In this document: positions 1-7,734 of the stretch, piece after piece
How the letters are laid out: each line of letters starts with the position of its first letter
Numbering within the stretch: the stretch's first letter is position 1
From: an uncultured Bacteroidales bacterium
GTDB taxonomy: Bacteria; Bacteroidota; Bacteroidia; Bacteroidales; P3
DNA length: 26,039 nucleotides
NCBI GenBank assembly: GCA_900319595.1
Contig: ONOZ01000242.1
Location: forward strand, 1 to 26,039
Direction of reading: 5' to 3'
Notes under the pieces: generated by a model
Database searches by the model: none
What the model saw: the letters and a program-made list of their open reading frames with translations, nothing else
Told to the model about the DNA's origin: nothing
Translations under genes and position numbers: made by a program

Positions 1-68
1 ATTTATATACTAAATATGTATTTACAAAAATCAATAATAATTGTTTAATTTTATAATTGTAAAAAGAT

Positions 69-635
69 ATGCAACAGAGAATAATTCAAATAATGAAAAA
101 TTATGGTTTAACTGCTGGACAATTTGCCGAAAAACTCGGGGTGCAACCATCTAATATCTCCCACATTTTGGCGGGTAGGAATAAACCGTCTTTGGATTTC
201 GTATCTAGGATTTTGATAGTATTCCCAGAAATTGATTATCAATGGTTAATATTCGGAAAAGGAGCAATGCTCCAAATAAATAATGAGTTCGAGAAATTAG
301 AAATCAATAACACCAACAACGACTATACAAATAAAACATATAATAATACTAAAAAAGAAGGAGGGGATGACGAATTAATCAAATCAACAATAGAACCCGA
401 GGAATCAGAAATAGATTTATTCCATCTTAATCCACAGGAGGCAAAAAAAATTGATACCTCCCCTCTCCTACCCTCCGAGCACAATGACACTACAGCACAA
501 ATTCACACAAACGAGATGCAACAAAATAAGGTTAATAAGGAATTAAAGGCTAAAACAGAAAACCATAATAGTCGTACAAAAGTAATAAATAAAATAATCA
601 TATTATTCAATGACGGCTCATATGAGGAAAGATAA
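69..635 (+). CDS. XRE-family helix-turn-helix transcriptional regulator
   Basis: Residues about 5-60 form an HTH_3 (Cro/C1-type) DNA-binding domain: an N-terminal helix, the turn around QFAEKLGVQPSNISHILAGRNKPS, then the PEI..QWLIFGKG segment usual for Bacteroidota members of this family. The rest, about 65-170, is a low-complexity Asn/Thr/Glu/Lys linker, followed by a short conserved-looking tail (INKIIILFNDGSYEER) that resembles the C-terminal tail of many Bacteroidales homologues. The protein is probably a cytoplasmic dimeric DNA-binding regulator; its target is not visible. The ATG start follows an A-rich stretch and no in-frame alternative lies upstream in the window. It is not obviously in an operon with pyrB, because an independent promoter and terminator lie between them. 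Confidence 0.88.
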   Translation: MQQRIIQIMKNYGLTAGQFAEKLGVQPSNISHILAGRNKPSLDFVSRILIVFPEIDYQWLIFGKGAMLQINNEFEKLEINNTNNDYTNKTYNNTKKEGGDDELIKSTIEPEESEIDLFHLNPQEAKKIDTSPLLPSEHNDTTAQIHTNEMQQNKVNKELKAKTENHNSRTKVINKIIILFNDGSYEER

Positions 636-637
636 CT

Positions 638-775
638 TTGACAAATTGGACTCCAGCCTCTTATAAGCTTACTCAGTATAAATGGCACTATGCAATTGCT
701 CTAATACTAATAACTAGTGTATGGTACTGTAATGAATATTGCATCTATAACAAAATGTATCTACCTAAAATATAA
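638..775 (+). CDS. possible 45-residue membrane microprotein
   Basis: An open frame begins two bases after the XRE gene's stop codon and uses a TTG start. A GAGGAAAG sequence overlapping the end of the XRE gene lies six bases upstream and could serve as ribosome binding site. The product would have a polar, aromatic N-terminus (NWTPASYKLTQYKWHY), one hydrophobic segment (AIALILITSVW) and a short tail with two Cys and several Tyr, so a single-pass membrane peptide is plausible. The tight spacing suggests translational coupling to the regulator. Against it: TTG is the only start available in the frame, the ORF is short, and I recognise no family. Confidence 0.35.
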   Translation: MTNWTPASYKLTQYKWHYAIALILITSVWYCNEYCIYNKMYLPKI

Positions 776-811
776 TATTTTATAAAAAGTGTTGATAACT
801 TTTTTGAATAT

Positions 812-846
812 TTTGTACCTCATACGAGAAAAATTATATACCTTTG
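812..846 (+). promoter_or_regulatory. Bacteroidota-type promoter for the pyrBI leader
   Basis: TTTG at 812-815 and TACCTTTG at 839-846 match the -33 and -7 elements of the Bacteroidota primary sigma factor, with a 23-base spacer. Transcription should start near 851-853. No comparable box was found between 984 and the pyrB start, so this is the best candidate promoter for pyrBI. Confidence 0.6.
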
Positions 847-854
847 CAGAAGTT

Positions 855-968
855 ATGAAAGAGTATAAGGAAATATCAAATAATGAAGCAAAGAGAAGTT
901 GTAAAAGAAATGAAGATAACTCTCCAAGTGGAATTATTTTTTTATTAAATGCGGTTTTCTTTTATTGA
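855..968 (+). CDS. candidate pyrBI leader peptide (37 residues)
   Basis: The frame reads MKEYKEISNNEAKRSCKR, then NEDNSPSGIIFLLNAVFFY and a TGA stop at 966-968. The N-terminal half is charged and the last residues (IIFLLNAVFFY) are encoded by the U-rich stretch and the left arm of the terminator hairpin. A ribosome finishing the ORF would cover the right arm. The ATG lies only a few bases after the predicted transcription start, so translation would be nearly leaderless, which is the main weakness. It may be a regulatory ORF with no function for the peptide, or not translated at all. Confidence 0.4.
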   Translation: MKEYKEISNNEAKRSCKRNEDNSPSGIIFLLNAVFFY

Positions 969-983
969 AGCCGCTTTATTTTT
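947..983 (+). terminator. intrinsic terminator / attenuator upstream of pyrB
   Basis: GCGGTTT (951-957) pairs with AAGCCGC (968-974) through seven pairs including one T-G, with a 10-base loop. A949-A948 can add pairs with T976-T977 below a mismatch. The T-rich tract 975-983 follows directly. It lies about 130 bases before pyrB. Confidence 0.7.
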
Positions 984-1111
984 GATATGAAAAAATATGA
1001 TTGCATATAAAGAAAATATTCACAAGCATTATTTTTTTTACATCAAGAAAAAAAATATTAATCACTGGAAATAATTAAAACGAACAAATATATAATAAAA
1101 TAAGTAGAATC

Positions 1112-2041
1112 ATGACAAATCTTAAAGACAAAAATTTAATCTCCATCACGGATTATAGCAAAGAGGATTATATAACCGTTTTGGATTTGGCTGAAAAATT
1201 TGAAAAAAATCCAAATCAGCCAATTTTGAATGATAAAGTTGTCGGCTCATTGTTTTTTGAACCTTCAACGCGTACTCGTTTGAGTTTTGAAACTGCAGCA
1301 AACCGTTTAGGAGCAAGAGTAATTGGTTTTTCAAATCCCTCTGCTACTTCACTGCAAAAGGGAGAGAGTTTGCACGATACAATAAAAATGGTATCTTCTT
1401 ACACAGATATTATTGTAATGCGGCATCATAAGGACGGGGCATCGCGTTATGCTGCAGAAGTTTCACCAGTTCCTTTAATCAATGCAGGCGATGGTGCCAA
1501 TCAACATCCAACTCAATGTATGTTGGACTTGTATTCAATTCGCAAGACGCAGGGAACTTTGGATAATTTGAAAATTGCTATGGTTGGCGACTTGAAATAT
1601 GGTCGTACAGTACATTCTTTAGTCCAAGCTATGAGTAACTTCAATGCAGAATTCCATTTCGTATCGCCTAAATCATTGGCTATGCCTGACCATGTGAAAG
1701 ATTATGCTCGCAATGCTGGATTGAAGTGTTTTGAATACGACAAGCTGGAAGACGTTGTACCTTTTGCAGATATTATTTATATGACTCGTATTCAAAAGGA
1801 AAGATTCCCAGACCAGTTAGAGTACGAAAAAGTTAAAAATGCCTATATTATGACAGCTGATACGCTGAAAGGTTGCAAAGACAATATGAAAGTTTTGCAC
1901 CCATTGCCAAGAGTAAATGAGATTGCTATGGATGTAGATAAAACTCCGTATGCTTACTATTTTGAACAAGCACAAAACGGAATGTATGTACGTCAAGCGT
2001 TGATTGCCTCTATACTTGGTTACACAAATATGGTAAAATAA
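1112..2041 (+). CDS. pyrB: aspartate carbamoyltransferase catalytic chain PyrB
   Basis: It catalyses the committed step of pyrimidine synthesis, carbamoyl phosphate plus aspartate to N-carbamoyl-aspartate, in the cytoplasm. At 309 residues it has the normal length. The carbamoyl-phosphate site is complete: STRTR at 52-56, SLQKGES with K83 (contributed to the neighbouring subunit), R104, H132-PTQ, and R165. The aspartate-binding TRIQ.ER motif lies near 225-232 and HPLPRVNEI near 263-271. The gene pairs with pyrI 25 bases downstream, so the enzyme is probably the allosteric c6r6 type. The ATG fits the family N-terminus (LKDKNLISITDYSKED). Expression is probably controlled by the leader at 851-983. 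Confidence 0.97.
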   Translation: MTNLKDKNLISITDYSKEDYITVLDLAEKFEKNPNQPILNDKVVGSLFFEPSTRTRLSFETAANRLGARVIGFSNPSATSLQKGESLHDTIKMVSSYTDIIVMRHHKDGASRYAAEVSPVPLINAGDGANQHPTQCMLDLYSIRKTQGTLDNLKIAMVGDLKYGRTVHSLVQAMSNFNAEFHFVSPKSLAMPDHVKDYARNAGLKCFEYDKLEDVVPFADIIYMTRIQKERFPDQLEYEKVKNAYIMTADTLKGCKDNMKVLHPLPRVNEIAMDVDKTPYAYYFEQAQNGMYVRQALIASILGYTNMVK

Positions 2042-2066
2042 ATATTAAAGAATAGGAGATAAAGTC

Positions 2067-2525
2067 ATGACAACTAATAATAAAGAACTTGTAGTTGAAA
2101 AAATAGATAACGGTACGGTAATTGATCATATTCCAGCCGAAAGGGTCTTTAAGATTGTTAGTATATTAGGATTAGATAAGTATGAAGACGAAATTCTAAT
2201 CGGTACTAATCTTTGTAGCAAAAAATATGGCAAAAAGGGTATTTTGAAAATCAAAAACAAATACTTCAATCAAGAAGAAATTGACAAAATTGCCATCGTT
2301 GCTCCTACTGCCACGATAATCATTATTAAAGATTACGAAGTTGTAGAAAAAAAGCATGTGGAAGTTCCAGAGCGTATTCATAAAATTGTCAAATGTATCA
2401 ACCCTAATTGCATAACTAATGTAGAGGAGATTGATACTAATTTTGACGTTGTGAATAAGGAACCTATCCGTATCCAATGTCATTATTGCGAAAAGACAAT
2501 GGAAGAGATACAATTCCAAGATTGA
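2067..2525 (+). CDS. pyrI: aspartate carbamoyltransferase regulatory chain PyrI
   Basis: This 152-residue chain binds the nucleotide effectors (CTP, UTP, ATP) and links catalytic trimers into the holoenzyme. The N-terminal allosteric domain covers about 1-100. The C-terminal zinc domain has the four ligands Cys110, Cys115, Cys138 and Cys141, in the C-x4-C...C-x2-C spacing of the E. coli chain. The gene follows pyrB by 25 bases in the same operon. It overlaps no other gene and is followed by hairpins at 2531-2609. Confidence 0.97.
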   Translation: MTTNNKELVVEKIDNGTVIDHIPAERVFKIVSILGLDKYEDEILIGTNLCSKKYGKKGILKIKNKYFNQEEIDKIAIVAPTATIIIIKDYEVVEKKHVEVPERIHKIVKCINPNCITNVEEIDTNFDVVNKEPIRIQCHYCEKTMEEIQFQD

Positions 2526-2530
2526 GAAAG

Positions 2531-2554
2531 TTACTCTTATTTATAATAGAGTAA
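2531..2554 (+). repeat. small inverted repeat after pyrI
   Basis: TTACTCT (2531-2537) and AGAGTAA (2548-2554) are perfect 7-base arms with a 10-base AT-rich loop, four bases past the pyrI stop region. No T-tract follows. It may stabilise the mRNA 3' end or assist the strong terminator just downstream. Confidence 0.5.
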
Positions 2555-2561
2555 GTATAAA

Positions 2562-2609
2562 AACAACAAGAGGTTATGGTAAAAATAGAAAACCTCTTGT
2601 TGTTATTTT
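2562..2609. terminator. two-way terminator between pyrI and recN
   Basis: AACAACAAGAGGTT (2562-2575) and AACCTCTTGTTGTT (2591-2604) are perfect 14-base arms with a 15-base loop. ATTTTC follows on the plus strand, and on the minus strand the hairpin is followed by a T-run (the complement of 2556-2563). The site lies between convergent pyrI and recN and can end both transcripts. Confidence 0.85.
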
Positions 2610-2655
2610 CTAAACTTGTAAACTAATTTGTTTATAAAGAATTTTGTATGTTTGT

Positions 2656-4338
2656 TTATATATGCAAAAGAGTGCGGGCATTTGCCAAAGCCTCAGCGGT
2701 AACAGTGTCGCCAGATAGCATTTTTGCCAATTCTTCAATTCTTTGTTGCTTATCAAGTTCAGCAATATTGCTTTGTGTTTCCTCGTCTGTTGTTTGTTTA
2801 AAAACTTTATAATGATTATCCGACTTTGCTGCCATTTGTGCTAAATGTGTTATAGTTATAACTTGATGATTTTCAGATATTGCTCGCATAATATCTGCTA
2901 CTTTGGAGGCAATATCCCCACTTATGCCAGTGTCAATCTCATCAAAAACTAATGTAATGCCCATGCTGTCATCTGAAATGTTAGAACGTCTTTTTGCCAT
3001 AACGGTTTTTATTGCTAACATCAACCTTGACAATTCTCCTCCCGATATAACGTTGGACAAATCTTTTAGATTGTTTTCTTTTGTTTTATTTGCATTGAAT
3101 AAAAACCTTACTTTATCTTTGCCATTATTAGTAAAATTGTCTATAGGTGTTATTTCTATTTGCAACACAGCGTCTTTCATTGCCATCATATCTAACAAAG
3201 GTTTGACTTCTTTGCTCAGTATTTTACCAACATTATCTCGTTGTGAAGTCAAATTACTTGCTAATTTTTCTAAACGTTTAAAAGATTGTGTCTTTTGCAA
3301 TTGCAATTTTTTTAATTCCTCGTCAATTTTATCAACATCATATAATTTGTTTTGCAAATCATCTTTAATGGCAAGTAATTCTGTTATGTTTTTAACGTTA
3401 TGCTTTTTCTCCAAAGCAAAGATAAGGTTCAATCTATCAGAAAGTTCTGCTAATTTGCCCTCGTCAAAATCCAAATTTTCATTAAATGAAGATAATTCCT
3501 CATAAATATCTTTTAGTTCGATACTTGCAGACTCTAATCGATTATATAACTCCGCCAATTCCTTATTATGTGAGGCAATACGGTTTAATCTGTAACTTGT
3601 TTCGTTCAAAAGCCCTAAAATATTATTGCCTTGTTCATTATCTAAGTTTTTAAGCGATTGTGAAATATTTTCTTTTATATTCTCGGCATTAGTTGCAAAT
3701 TCTAACATTCTACTTTTTTCTTCCTGCTCACCCTCTTGCAAATTTGCTTGCTCTAATTCCTCAAATAAAAATGTGTTATACGATTTCTCTTTAACTAATT
3801 GATTTTGTTGATATTCTAACTCTTTAATTTGTTTTTCTGTCGTACGATAGAGATTAAATTCTTTTTGATAAGAGTCTATTATTTCCTTGTTGTCTATTAG
3901 TGAGTCCAATATAGAAAGTTGAAAGTCATTATTTTTCAATTTTATAGTTGCACTTTGTGAGTGTATGTCTATCAAAAAGTCAGCAAACAACTTCATAACA
4001 GACAGTTGTACTGGAGTATCATTGATAAATGCACGCGATTTGCCATTAGGAGTTATCTCTCGACGAAAAACACTTTGAGTTTCAAAATCCAAATCATTAT
4101 CATCAAAAACACTTTTCTTGTCCGCACAAACAGAAAATGTTGCCTCAACAATGCATTTTTTGTTTTTATCAAAAAGTACCTGAGTATCAGCCCGTCCTCC
4201 TAATACTAAAGCCAACGCACCTAGCATAATACTTTTGCCAGCACCTGTTTCGCCCGTAATAGAAGAGAAACCGCTATGAAAAGTTATGTTACTTGAACGA
4301 ATAAGTGCGTAATTCTCAATTTTTAATGATAATAGCAT
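2656..4338 (-). CDS. recN: DNA repair protein RecN
   Basis: RecN is an SMC-like ATPase that acts in recombinational repair of double-strand breaks, bound to DNA in the cytoplasm. Its 560 residues match the usual length. The N-terminal half-ATPase has Walker A GETGAGKS at 29-36. A long coiled-coil-rich middle (about 150-370, many Glu/Lys/Leu heptads) follows. The C-terminal half has the ABC signature VISGGELSRL at about 430-439, Walker B LVFDEIDTG at about 463-471 and the switch histidine in ITHLAQMA near 496. It is the last gene of an apparent minus-strand group with the FAH-family hydrolase (gap 47) and the exonuclease. A large open frame on the opposite strand is only a shadow of it. Confidence 0.96.
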   Translation of the reverse strand: MLLSLKIENYALIRSSNITFHSGFSSITGETGAGKSIMLGALALVLGGRADTQVLFDKNKKCIVEATFSVCADKKSVFDDNDLDFETQSVFRREITPNGKSRAFINDTPVQLSVMKLFADFLIDIHSQSATIKLKNNDFQLSILDSLIDNKEIIDSYQKEFNLYRTTEKQIKELEYQQNQLVKEKSYNTFLFEELEQANLQEGEQEEKSRMLEFATNAENIKENISQSLKNLDNEQGNNILGLLNETSYRLNRIASHNKELAELYNRLESASIELKDIYEELSSFNENLDFDEGKLAELSDRLNLIFALEKKHNVKNITELLAIKDDLQNKLYDVDKIDEELKKLQLQKTQSFKRLEKLASNLTSQRDNVGKILSKEVKPLLDMMAMKDAVLQIEITPIDNFTNNGKDKVRFLFNANKTKENNLKDLSNVISGGELSRLMLAIKTVMAKRRSNISDDSMGITLVFDEIDTGISGDIASKVADIMRAISENHQVITITHLAQMAAKSDNHYKVFKQTTDEETQSNIAELDKQQRIEELAKMLSGDTVTAEALANARTLLHI

Positions 4339-4385
4339 TTTTTCTTTATATAGTTTGTCTGTACTTTCTATTGTTATTAGTTAGT

Positions 4386-5000
4386 TTATTTAATTTCTTG
4401 TCGCAGCATTGACTTTCCTTCCAAATAAGCCTCCAAAATATCACCTTTTTGTATAGTACCTACCCCCTTTGGTGTGCCTGTAAAAATCAAATCTCCTGTT
4501 TTTAGGGTTATGAATTGGGAAATATACGCAATAATCTCATCTACAGTGTGAAGCATATAAGAAGTATTGCCATTTTGTACAAGTTCGCCATTTTTTAATA
4601 AAGTAAAATCTATATTTTGTATATCTTTATTCAAATCTTTCAATGACACAAACTCACTAACCGGAGCAGAATAATCAAAACCTTTCGCAAGAGTCCAAGG
4701 AAGTCCCTTTGCTTTATATTTACTTTGAATATCACGTAATGTATAATCTATTCCTAACGCAATCTGTGAGTAATAATCCTTTGCGTATTCAATAGGAATA
4801 CATTTTCCTATCTTATCAATTTTTACAACTACCTCGCATTCATAATGAATTTCAGAAGAAAAGTCTGGATAATAGAAATTCTCCTCTCCTTTTGTTAGCG
4901 AAGTGTCTGGTTTTAAGAAAAAGACTATATCCTCTGGCACTTCGTTATTCAACTCTCTAATATGCTCGGAGTAATTCCTACCAATACACAAAATTTTCAT
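4386..5000 (-). CDS. fumarylacetoacetate hydrolase-family protein (acylpyruvase-like)
   Basis: The 204 residues match the short, single-domain FAH members such as YcgM/FAHD1-type acylpyruvate or oxaloacetate-processing enzymes. Visible metal ligands and active-site groups are E54 and E56 in HYECEVVVKI, D85 in GIDYTLRD, and K106-G-F-D109 in LAKGFD. The C-terminal GDLIFTGTPKGVG motif is typical of the fold. A divalent-metal-dependent cleavage or decarboxylation of a beta-keto acid is expected; the substrate cannot be read from sequence. The start lies four bases after the exonuclease stop codon, so the two are co-transcribed and probably coupled. Confidence 0.9.
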   Translation of the reverse strand: MKILCIGRNYSEHIRELNNEVPEDIVFFLKPDTSLTKGEENFYYPDFSSEIHYECEVVVKIDKIGKCIPIEYAKDYYSQIALGIDYTLRDIQSKYKAKGLPWTLAKGFDYSAPVSEFVSLKDLNKDIQNIDFTLLKNGELVQNGNTSYMLHTVDEIIAYISQFITLKTGDLIFTGTPKGVGTIQKGDILEAYLEGKSMLRQEIK

Positions 5001-5004
5001 AATC

Positions 5005-5808
5005 TTATAATTTTGTTAATTCGTATATTTGTTTGATTATTCGTTTTGTAGATAATGGAAAATCAGATTTCATCATCCAATCGTAATAAGATGGTTCTGT
5101 TTTAAAAACATCTGCAACAGCCTTACCTTTGTGTTTCCCGAAATTGATGCAAGGTATCAAATTATCGTTGTAATAGATATGTCCAACCAAATCTGCCCAA
5201 TTATTTGCCTTAGAAAAAACAGATAGTGCATGCATATCATTTTTTACAGGTTTAGATATTGTACCCTCGTGGTCTTTATAATCTGCATCTTTATACATAT
5301 CCAATTGTGCTTTCAAGACTTCCAGTGTTGCTTTAGTGTCTCCGTTTGCAGAATGTGCATTTTCCAAATCCTTATGACAATAGAATTTATAGGCAGCAAT
5401 CAATGTACGTTGTTCCATCTTGTGAAAAATATTCTGCACATCTACAAGATTTCTCCCATTCAAGTCAAAATCTATACCATTACGTAAGAATTCTTCCACA
5501 AGTAGAGGTATATCAAATTTATTAGAATTATAGCCTGCCAAATCGCTATCACCAATGAAATCTATTATCTCTTGTGCAATTTCTTTAAATGTAGGACTCA
5601 TAGCAACATCAACATCTGTTATACCTGTCAGGCGAGAACTTTCTTCTGGTATATGCATACCCGGATTAACTAATTGTGTATATTCTATTTCACTCCCATC
5701 AGGCATAACCTTTATCATTCCTATTTGGACAATACGGTCTTTGCCAACATTAATACCGGTTGTTTCTAAATCAAAAAATACTATTGGTTTTATTAAATTC
5801 AGTTCCAT
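5005..5808 (-). CDS. DEDDh 3'-5' exonuclease (DnaQ-like) with C-terminal DUF3820-like segment
   Basis: Residues about 8-170 form an RNase T/DNA polymerase III epsilon-type exonuclease: motif I D13-L-E15 (FFDLETTG), motif II around GYNSNKFD with D99, and motif III with H152 and D157 (AHSANGDTKAT), the DEDDh set. The C-terminal part (about 220-250) reads INFGKHKGKAVADV, later YYDWMM, like the DUF3820 (FGK.KG...YL.W) module often appended to such exonucleases. It likely trims DNA or RNA ends in repair, which fits its place upstream of recN. It lacks polymerase or clamp-binding features that would mark it as the replicative proofreading subunit. Confidence 0.9.
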   Translation of the reverse strand: MELNLIKPIVFFDLETTGINVGKDRIVQIGMIKVMPDGSEIEYTQLVNPGMHIPEESSRLTGITDVDVAMSPTFKEIAQEIIDFIGDSDLAGYNSNKFDIPLLVEEFLRNGIDFDLNGRNLVDVQNIFHKMEQRTLIAAYKFYCHKDLENAHSANGDTKATLEVLKAQLDMYKDADYKDHEGTISKPVKNDMHALSVFSKANNWADLVGHIYYNDNLIPCINFGKHKGKAVADVFKTEPSYYDWMMKSDFPLSTKRIIKQIYELTKL

Positions 5809-5823
5809 ATTTAATAGTATATT

Positions 5824-5849
5824 ATAAAAATTGATTAATCACTCTGATT
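5824..5849 (-). terminator. weak possible terminator after the FKBP operon
   Basis: AATCA (5837-5841) and TGATT (5845-5849) form a 5-pair stem with a 3-base loop, and on the minus strand an ATTTTTAT run follows. It lies in the 91-base gap between the last FKBP gene and the exonuclease. Short and AT-rich, so it may be chance. Confidence 0.3.
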
Positions 5850-5899
5850 ATTAAAATATTATGCGATATTGTCAAATTTTTCTCGGTGGTTGTTGAACT

Positions 5900-6814
5900 C
5901 TATTTTACAATATCTACAAGTTCAATGGTAAATAGTAGTGGAGAGTATGGTTTTATTTCGCCAAGGTCTCTATCTCTATATGCCAATTCACTTGGTATCA
6001 AAACGATGGCTTTTCCTCCTTTATTTAATTGCTTTGCTGCAATCTCAAAACCTGGAATCATTTGCCTCTTGCCAATAGTAAATTCCAAAGGTTCGTATTT
6101 GCGAGCAGAATTATATTTGTTATGTTGTTTCGCAACCGTCTCAATAGAGGTATCAAATACCGTGCCATCAAGCAATTGTCCCGTATAATTTATTTTGACT
6201 TTATCACCATCTTTTGCTTTTGAACCTTTTCCGCTTTGTAGATGTTTTACAAAAATACCATCTACACTTTTGCGACTCCAATCATTATTTTTAATATAAT
6301 CTGCTATCAACGAGGCTTCTATGTCTTTTAAAGAATCTGCTTTCAGACGAGCCAAGTTTCTTTGTTCCTGTTCTTGTCGTTGAAGTTCTGCAATGGTAGT
6401 TATAGAATCTACACTAACACGATAGAATACATAATCTACTTTCAAATCCTTTGATATGCCTGTAGGATACTTTGCCATTGTGTCTTTTGAAAACGCAAAC
6501 ATTGTCGTTTCTCCTTGGTGCATTAGTTTAAGACCATCAATCAAATCACCTTTAAACATATTGTTCTGTTGAGTTACAGGGAATAGTGGTTGAGCTGGGT
6601 TTCTCATTCCATCAAAGATAAGTGTATCTCCGTAATAAACAGCAAAGCGTCCAATTACCACGTCCCCTTCTTTTAATCTTTGTCCCTCTGGATTCGCTTT
6701 CTCTATTTTGTACATAACACCATTGTTACTGATCGCAAAATCCTCTATTTTATTTTGTGCGTTAAGCATCATAATTGAACTTATACACAATGTTAGTAAA
6801 ATGTTTTTTTTCAT
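5900..6814 (-). CDS. exported FKBP-type peptidyl-prolyl isomerase, two-domain
   Basis: A signal peptide (about 1-19, ending LNAQ) is followed by a divergent FKBP-like domain (about 25-140), a charged helix (about 140-180) and a canonical C-terminal FKBP domain (about 195-304). The C-terminal domain keeps most active-site residues: Tyr in INYTG, Phe-Asp in VFDTS, Ile in MIPGFE (Phe replaces the usual Trp), Tyr in ELAY and Phe in LLFTIELV. It should catalyse prolyl isomerisation or act as a folding chaperone in the periplasm. It is the last of four genes running from the DHH phosphoesterase, 27 bases after the second FKBP gene. No lipobox is present, unlike its two neighbours. Confidence 0.9.
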   Translation of the reverse strand: MKKNILLTLCISSIMMLNAQNKIEDFAISNNGVMYKIEKANPEGQRLKEGDVVIGRFAVYYGDTLIFDGMRNPAQPLFPVTQQNNMFKGDLIDGLKLMHQGETTMFAFSKDTMAKYPTGISKDLKVDYVFYRVSVDSITTIAELQRQEQEQRNLARLKADSLKDIEASLIADYIKNNDWSRKSVDGIFVKHLQSGKGSKAKDGDKVKINYTGQLLDGTVFDTSIETVAKQHNKYNSARKYEPLEFTIGKRQMIPGFEIAAKQLNKGGKAIVLIPSELAYRDRDLGEIKPYSPLLFTIELVDIVK

Positions 6815-6841
6815 CGCTTTATCTATTTTTATTAAAGTTAT

Positions 6842-7732
6842 TTATCTTATATAATTTTCTATTTTCGTTAGCCAAATTTCAAATACTAATGGTGTGTAAG
6901 GTGGAATTTTTCCAAATCCATAGTCCCCATATGCCAAATATGATGGAATTATTAAGATTGCTTGTCCTCCCTCTTTCATATATGAAACTCCTTCGCTCCA
7001 ACCAGCAATCAAAGCATCATCGCCAAGCATAAAACTAAATGGGATATAGCGTCGTTGAGCAGAGAATATTCCTCCCTTTCGTGCAATATCTTCTTTATTG
7101 GTATCGTATAGATTGCCAGCAGTATCTGTCACTGCATAATATACAGATACCAGGTTTCCATATTCTGCATTTTTACCAGCACCTTCTTTGATAGACAAAA
7201 AGAAAAGACCACTTTCTTTTTTTTCTGCCCTTGCAAAATGCTCTAAAACGTATTCTGTAAGCATTTCGTTTTCTGAAAGCATTCTTTGTTGAATCTCATT
7301 TTCATGTCCGCTTACATCCTGTCTAGAAATTATTTGCGATACAGTTAGATAGATATGTATTTTGTCTTCTTTTTTTACTTCTATATTTTTTGTGTATTGT
7401 GCAACACTATCGGCCGGCACGACGATTATGGCAGAATCTGCAATATGCAAAGTTGAAAGAAACTCATCAATAGAACCTTGCTCTGATTTGCCTACAACAA
7501 AGAGTCTTTCGGGCGAACCATAAGAAGAATAAATCAAAGTCTTATTATTTAATAATATTTTCATTTCACCAAAAATAACATCTCCCTCTGTAGCCTTTGG
7601 ACTAGTGTTATGTTTAGTGCAACGCTTAAATGCAAAGCCAAGTTCATTTTCCTGCAAACCTGATATATCATTGCAACTTAAAATCGTAACTAAGCACAAA
7701 ATCAATATAATATGAATAACCTTTATTTTCAT
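6842..7732 (-). CDS. FKBP-type peptidyl-prolyl isomerase lipoprotein
   Basis: The N-terminus is a lipoprotein signal (TILSC, lipid Cys at about 20). A divergent FKBP-like half (about 35-140) precedes a charged stretch and a C-terminal FKBP domain (about 180-296). In that domain Tyr of VYYA, Tyr-Asp of LYDTN, Ile and Trp of LIAGW, Tyr of YLAYG and Phe of LVFEIWL sit at the active-site positions of FKBP12-like enzymes, so it is probably catalytically competent. It shares the two-half layout of the following gene, suggesting an old duplication. Only two bases separate it from the preceding gene, so translation is probably coupled. Confidence 0.9.
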   Translation of the reverse strand: MKIKVIHIILILCLVTILSCNDISGLQENELGFAFKRCTKHNTSPKATEGDVIFGEMKILLNNKTLIYSSYGSPERLFVVGKSEQGSIDEFLSTLHIADSAIIVVPADSVAQYTKNIEVKKEDKIHIYLTVSQIISRQDVSGHENEIQQRMLSENEMLTEYVLEHFARAEKKESGLFFLSIKEGAGKNAEYGNLVSVYYAVTDTAGNLYDTNKEDIARKGGIFSAQRRYIPFSFMLGDDALIAGWSEGVSYMKEGGQAILIIPSYLAYGDYGFGKIPPYTPLVFEIWLTKIENYIR

Positions 7733-7734
7733 AC

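Larger units (their letters stand above)
851..983 (+). promoter_or_regulatory. pyrBI leader, candidate transcription attenuator
   Basis: The segment from the predicted transcription start to the U-tract carries, in order: a 37-codon ORF (855-968), a U-rich run (934-946) and a terminator hairpin (951-974) whose left arm and loop are the last codons of the ORF. In enterobacterial pyrBI this arrangement lets a closely following ribosome melt the hairpin when low UTP slows RNA polymerase in the U-rich stretch. AGTTAT at 851-856 can pair with ATAACT at 916-921, a possible second fold. The regulatory role is inference; the alternative is a small independent non-coding RNA ended by this terminator. 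Confidence 0.5.

Noticed and set aside
31..39. possible defence or toxin-antitoxin locus led by the XRE regulator
   Set aside because: No toxin-like partner lies beside it; the only neighbour is the doubtful 45-residue ORF.
2196..2519. 107-codon minus-strand frame inside pyrI
   Set aside because: pyrI has all zinc ligands and normal length; this is a reverse-strand shadow.
2903..3505. 200-codon frame on the strand opposite recN
   Set aside because: It lies wholly within recN, whose motifs are complete; the Ser/Leu/Phe-rich translation is typical of an antisense shadow.
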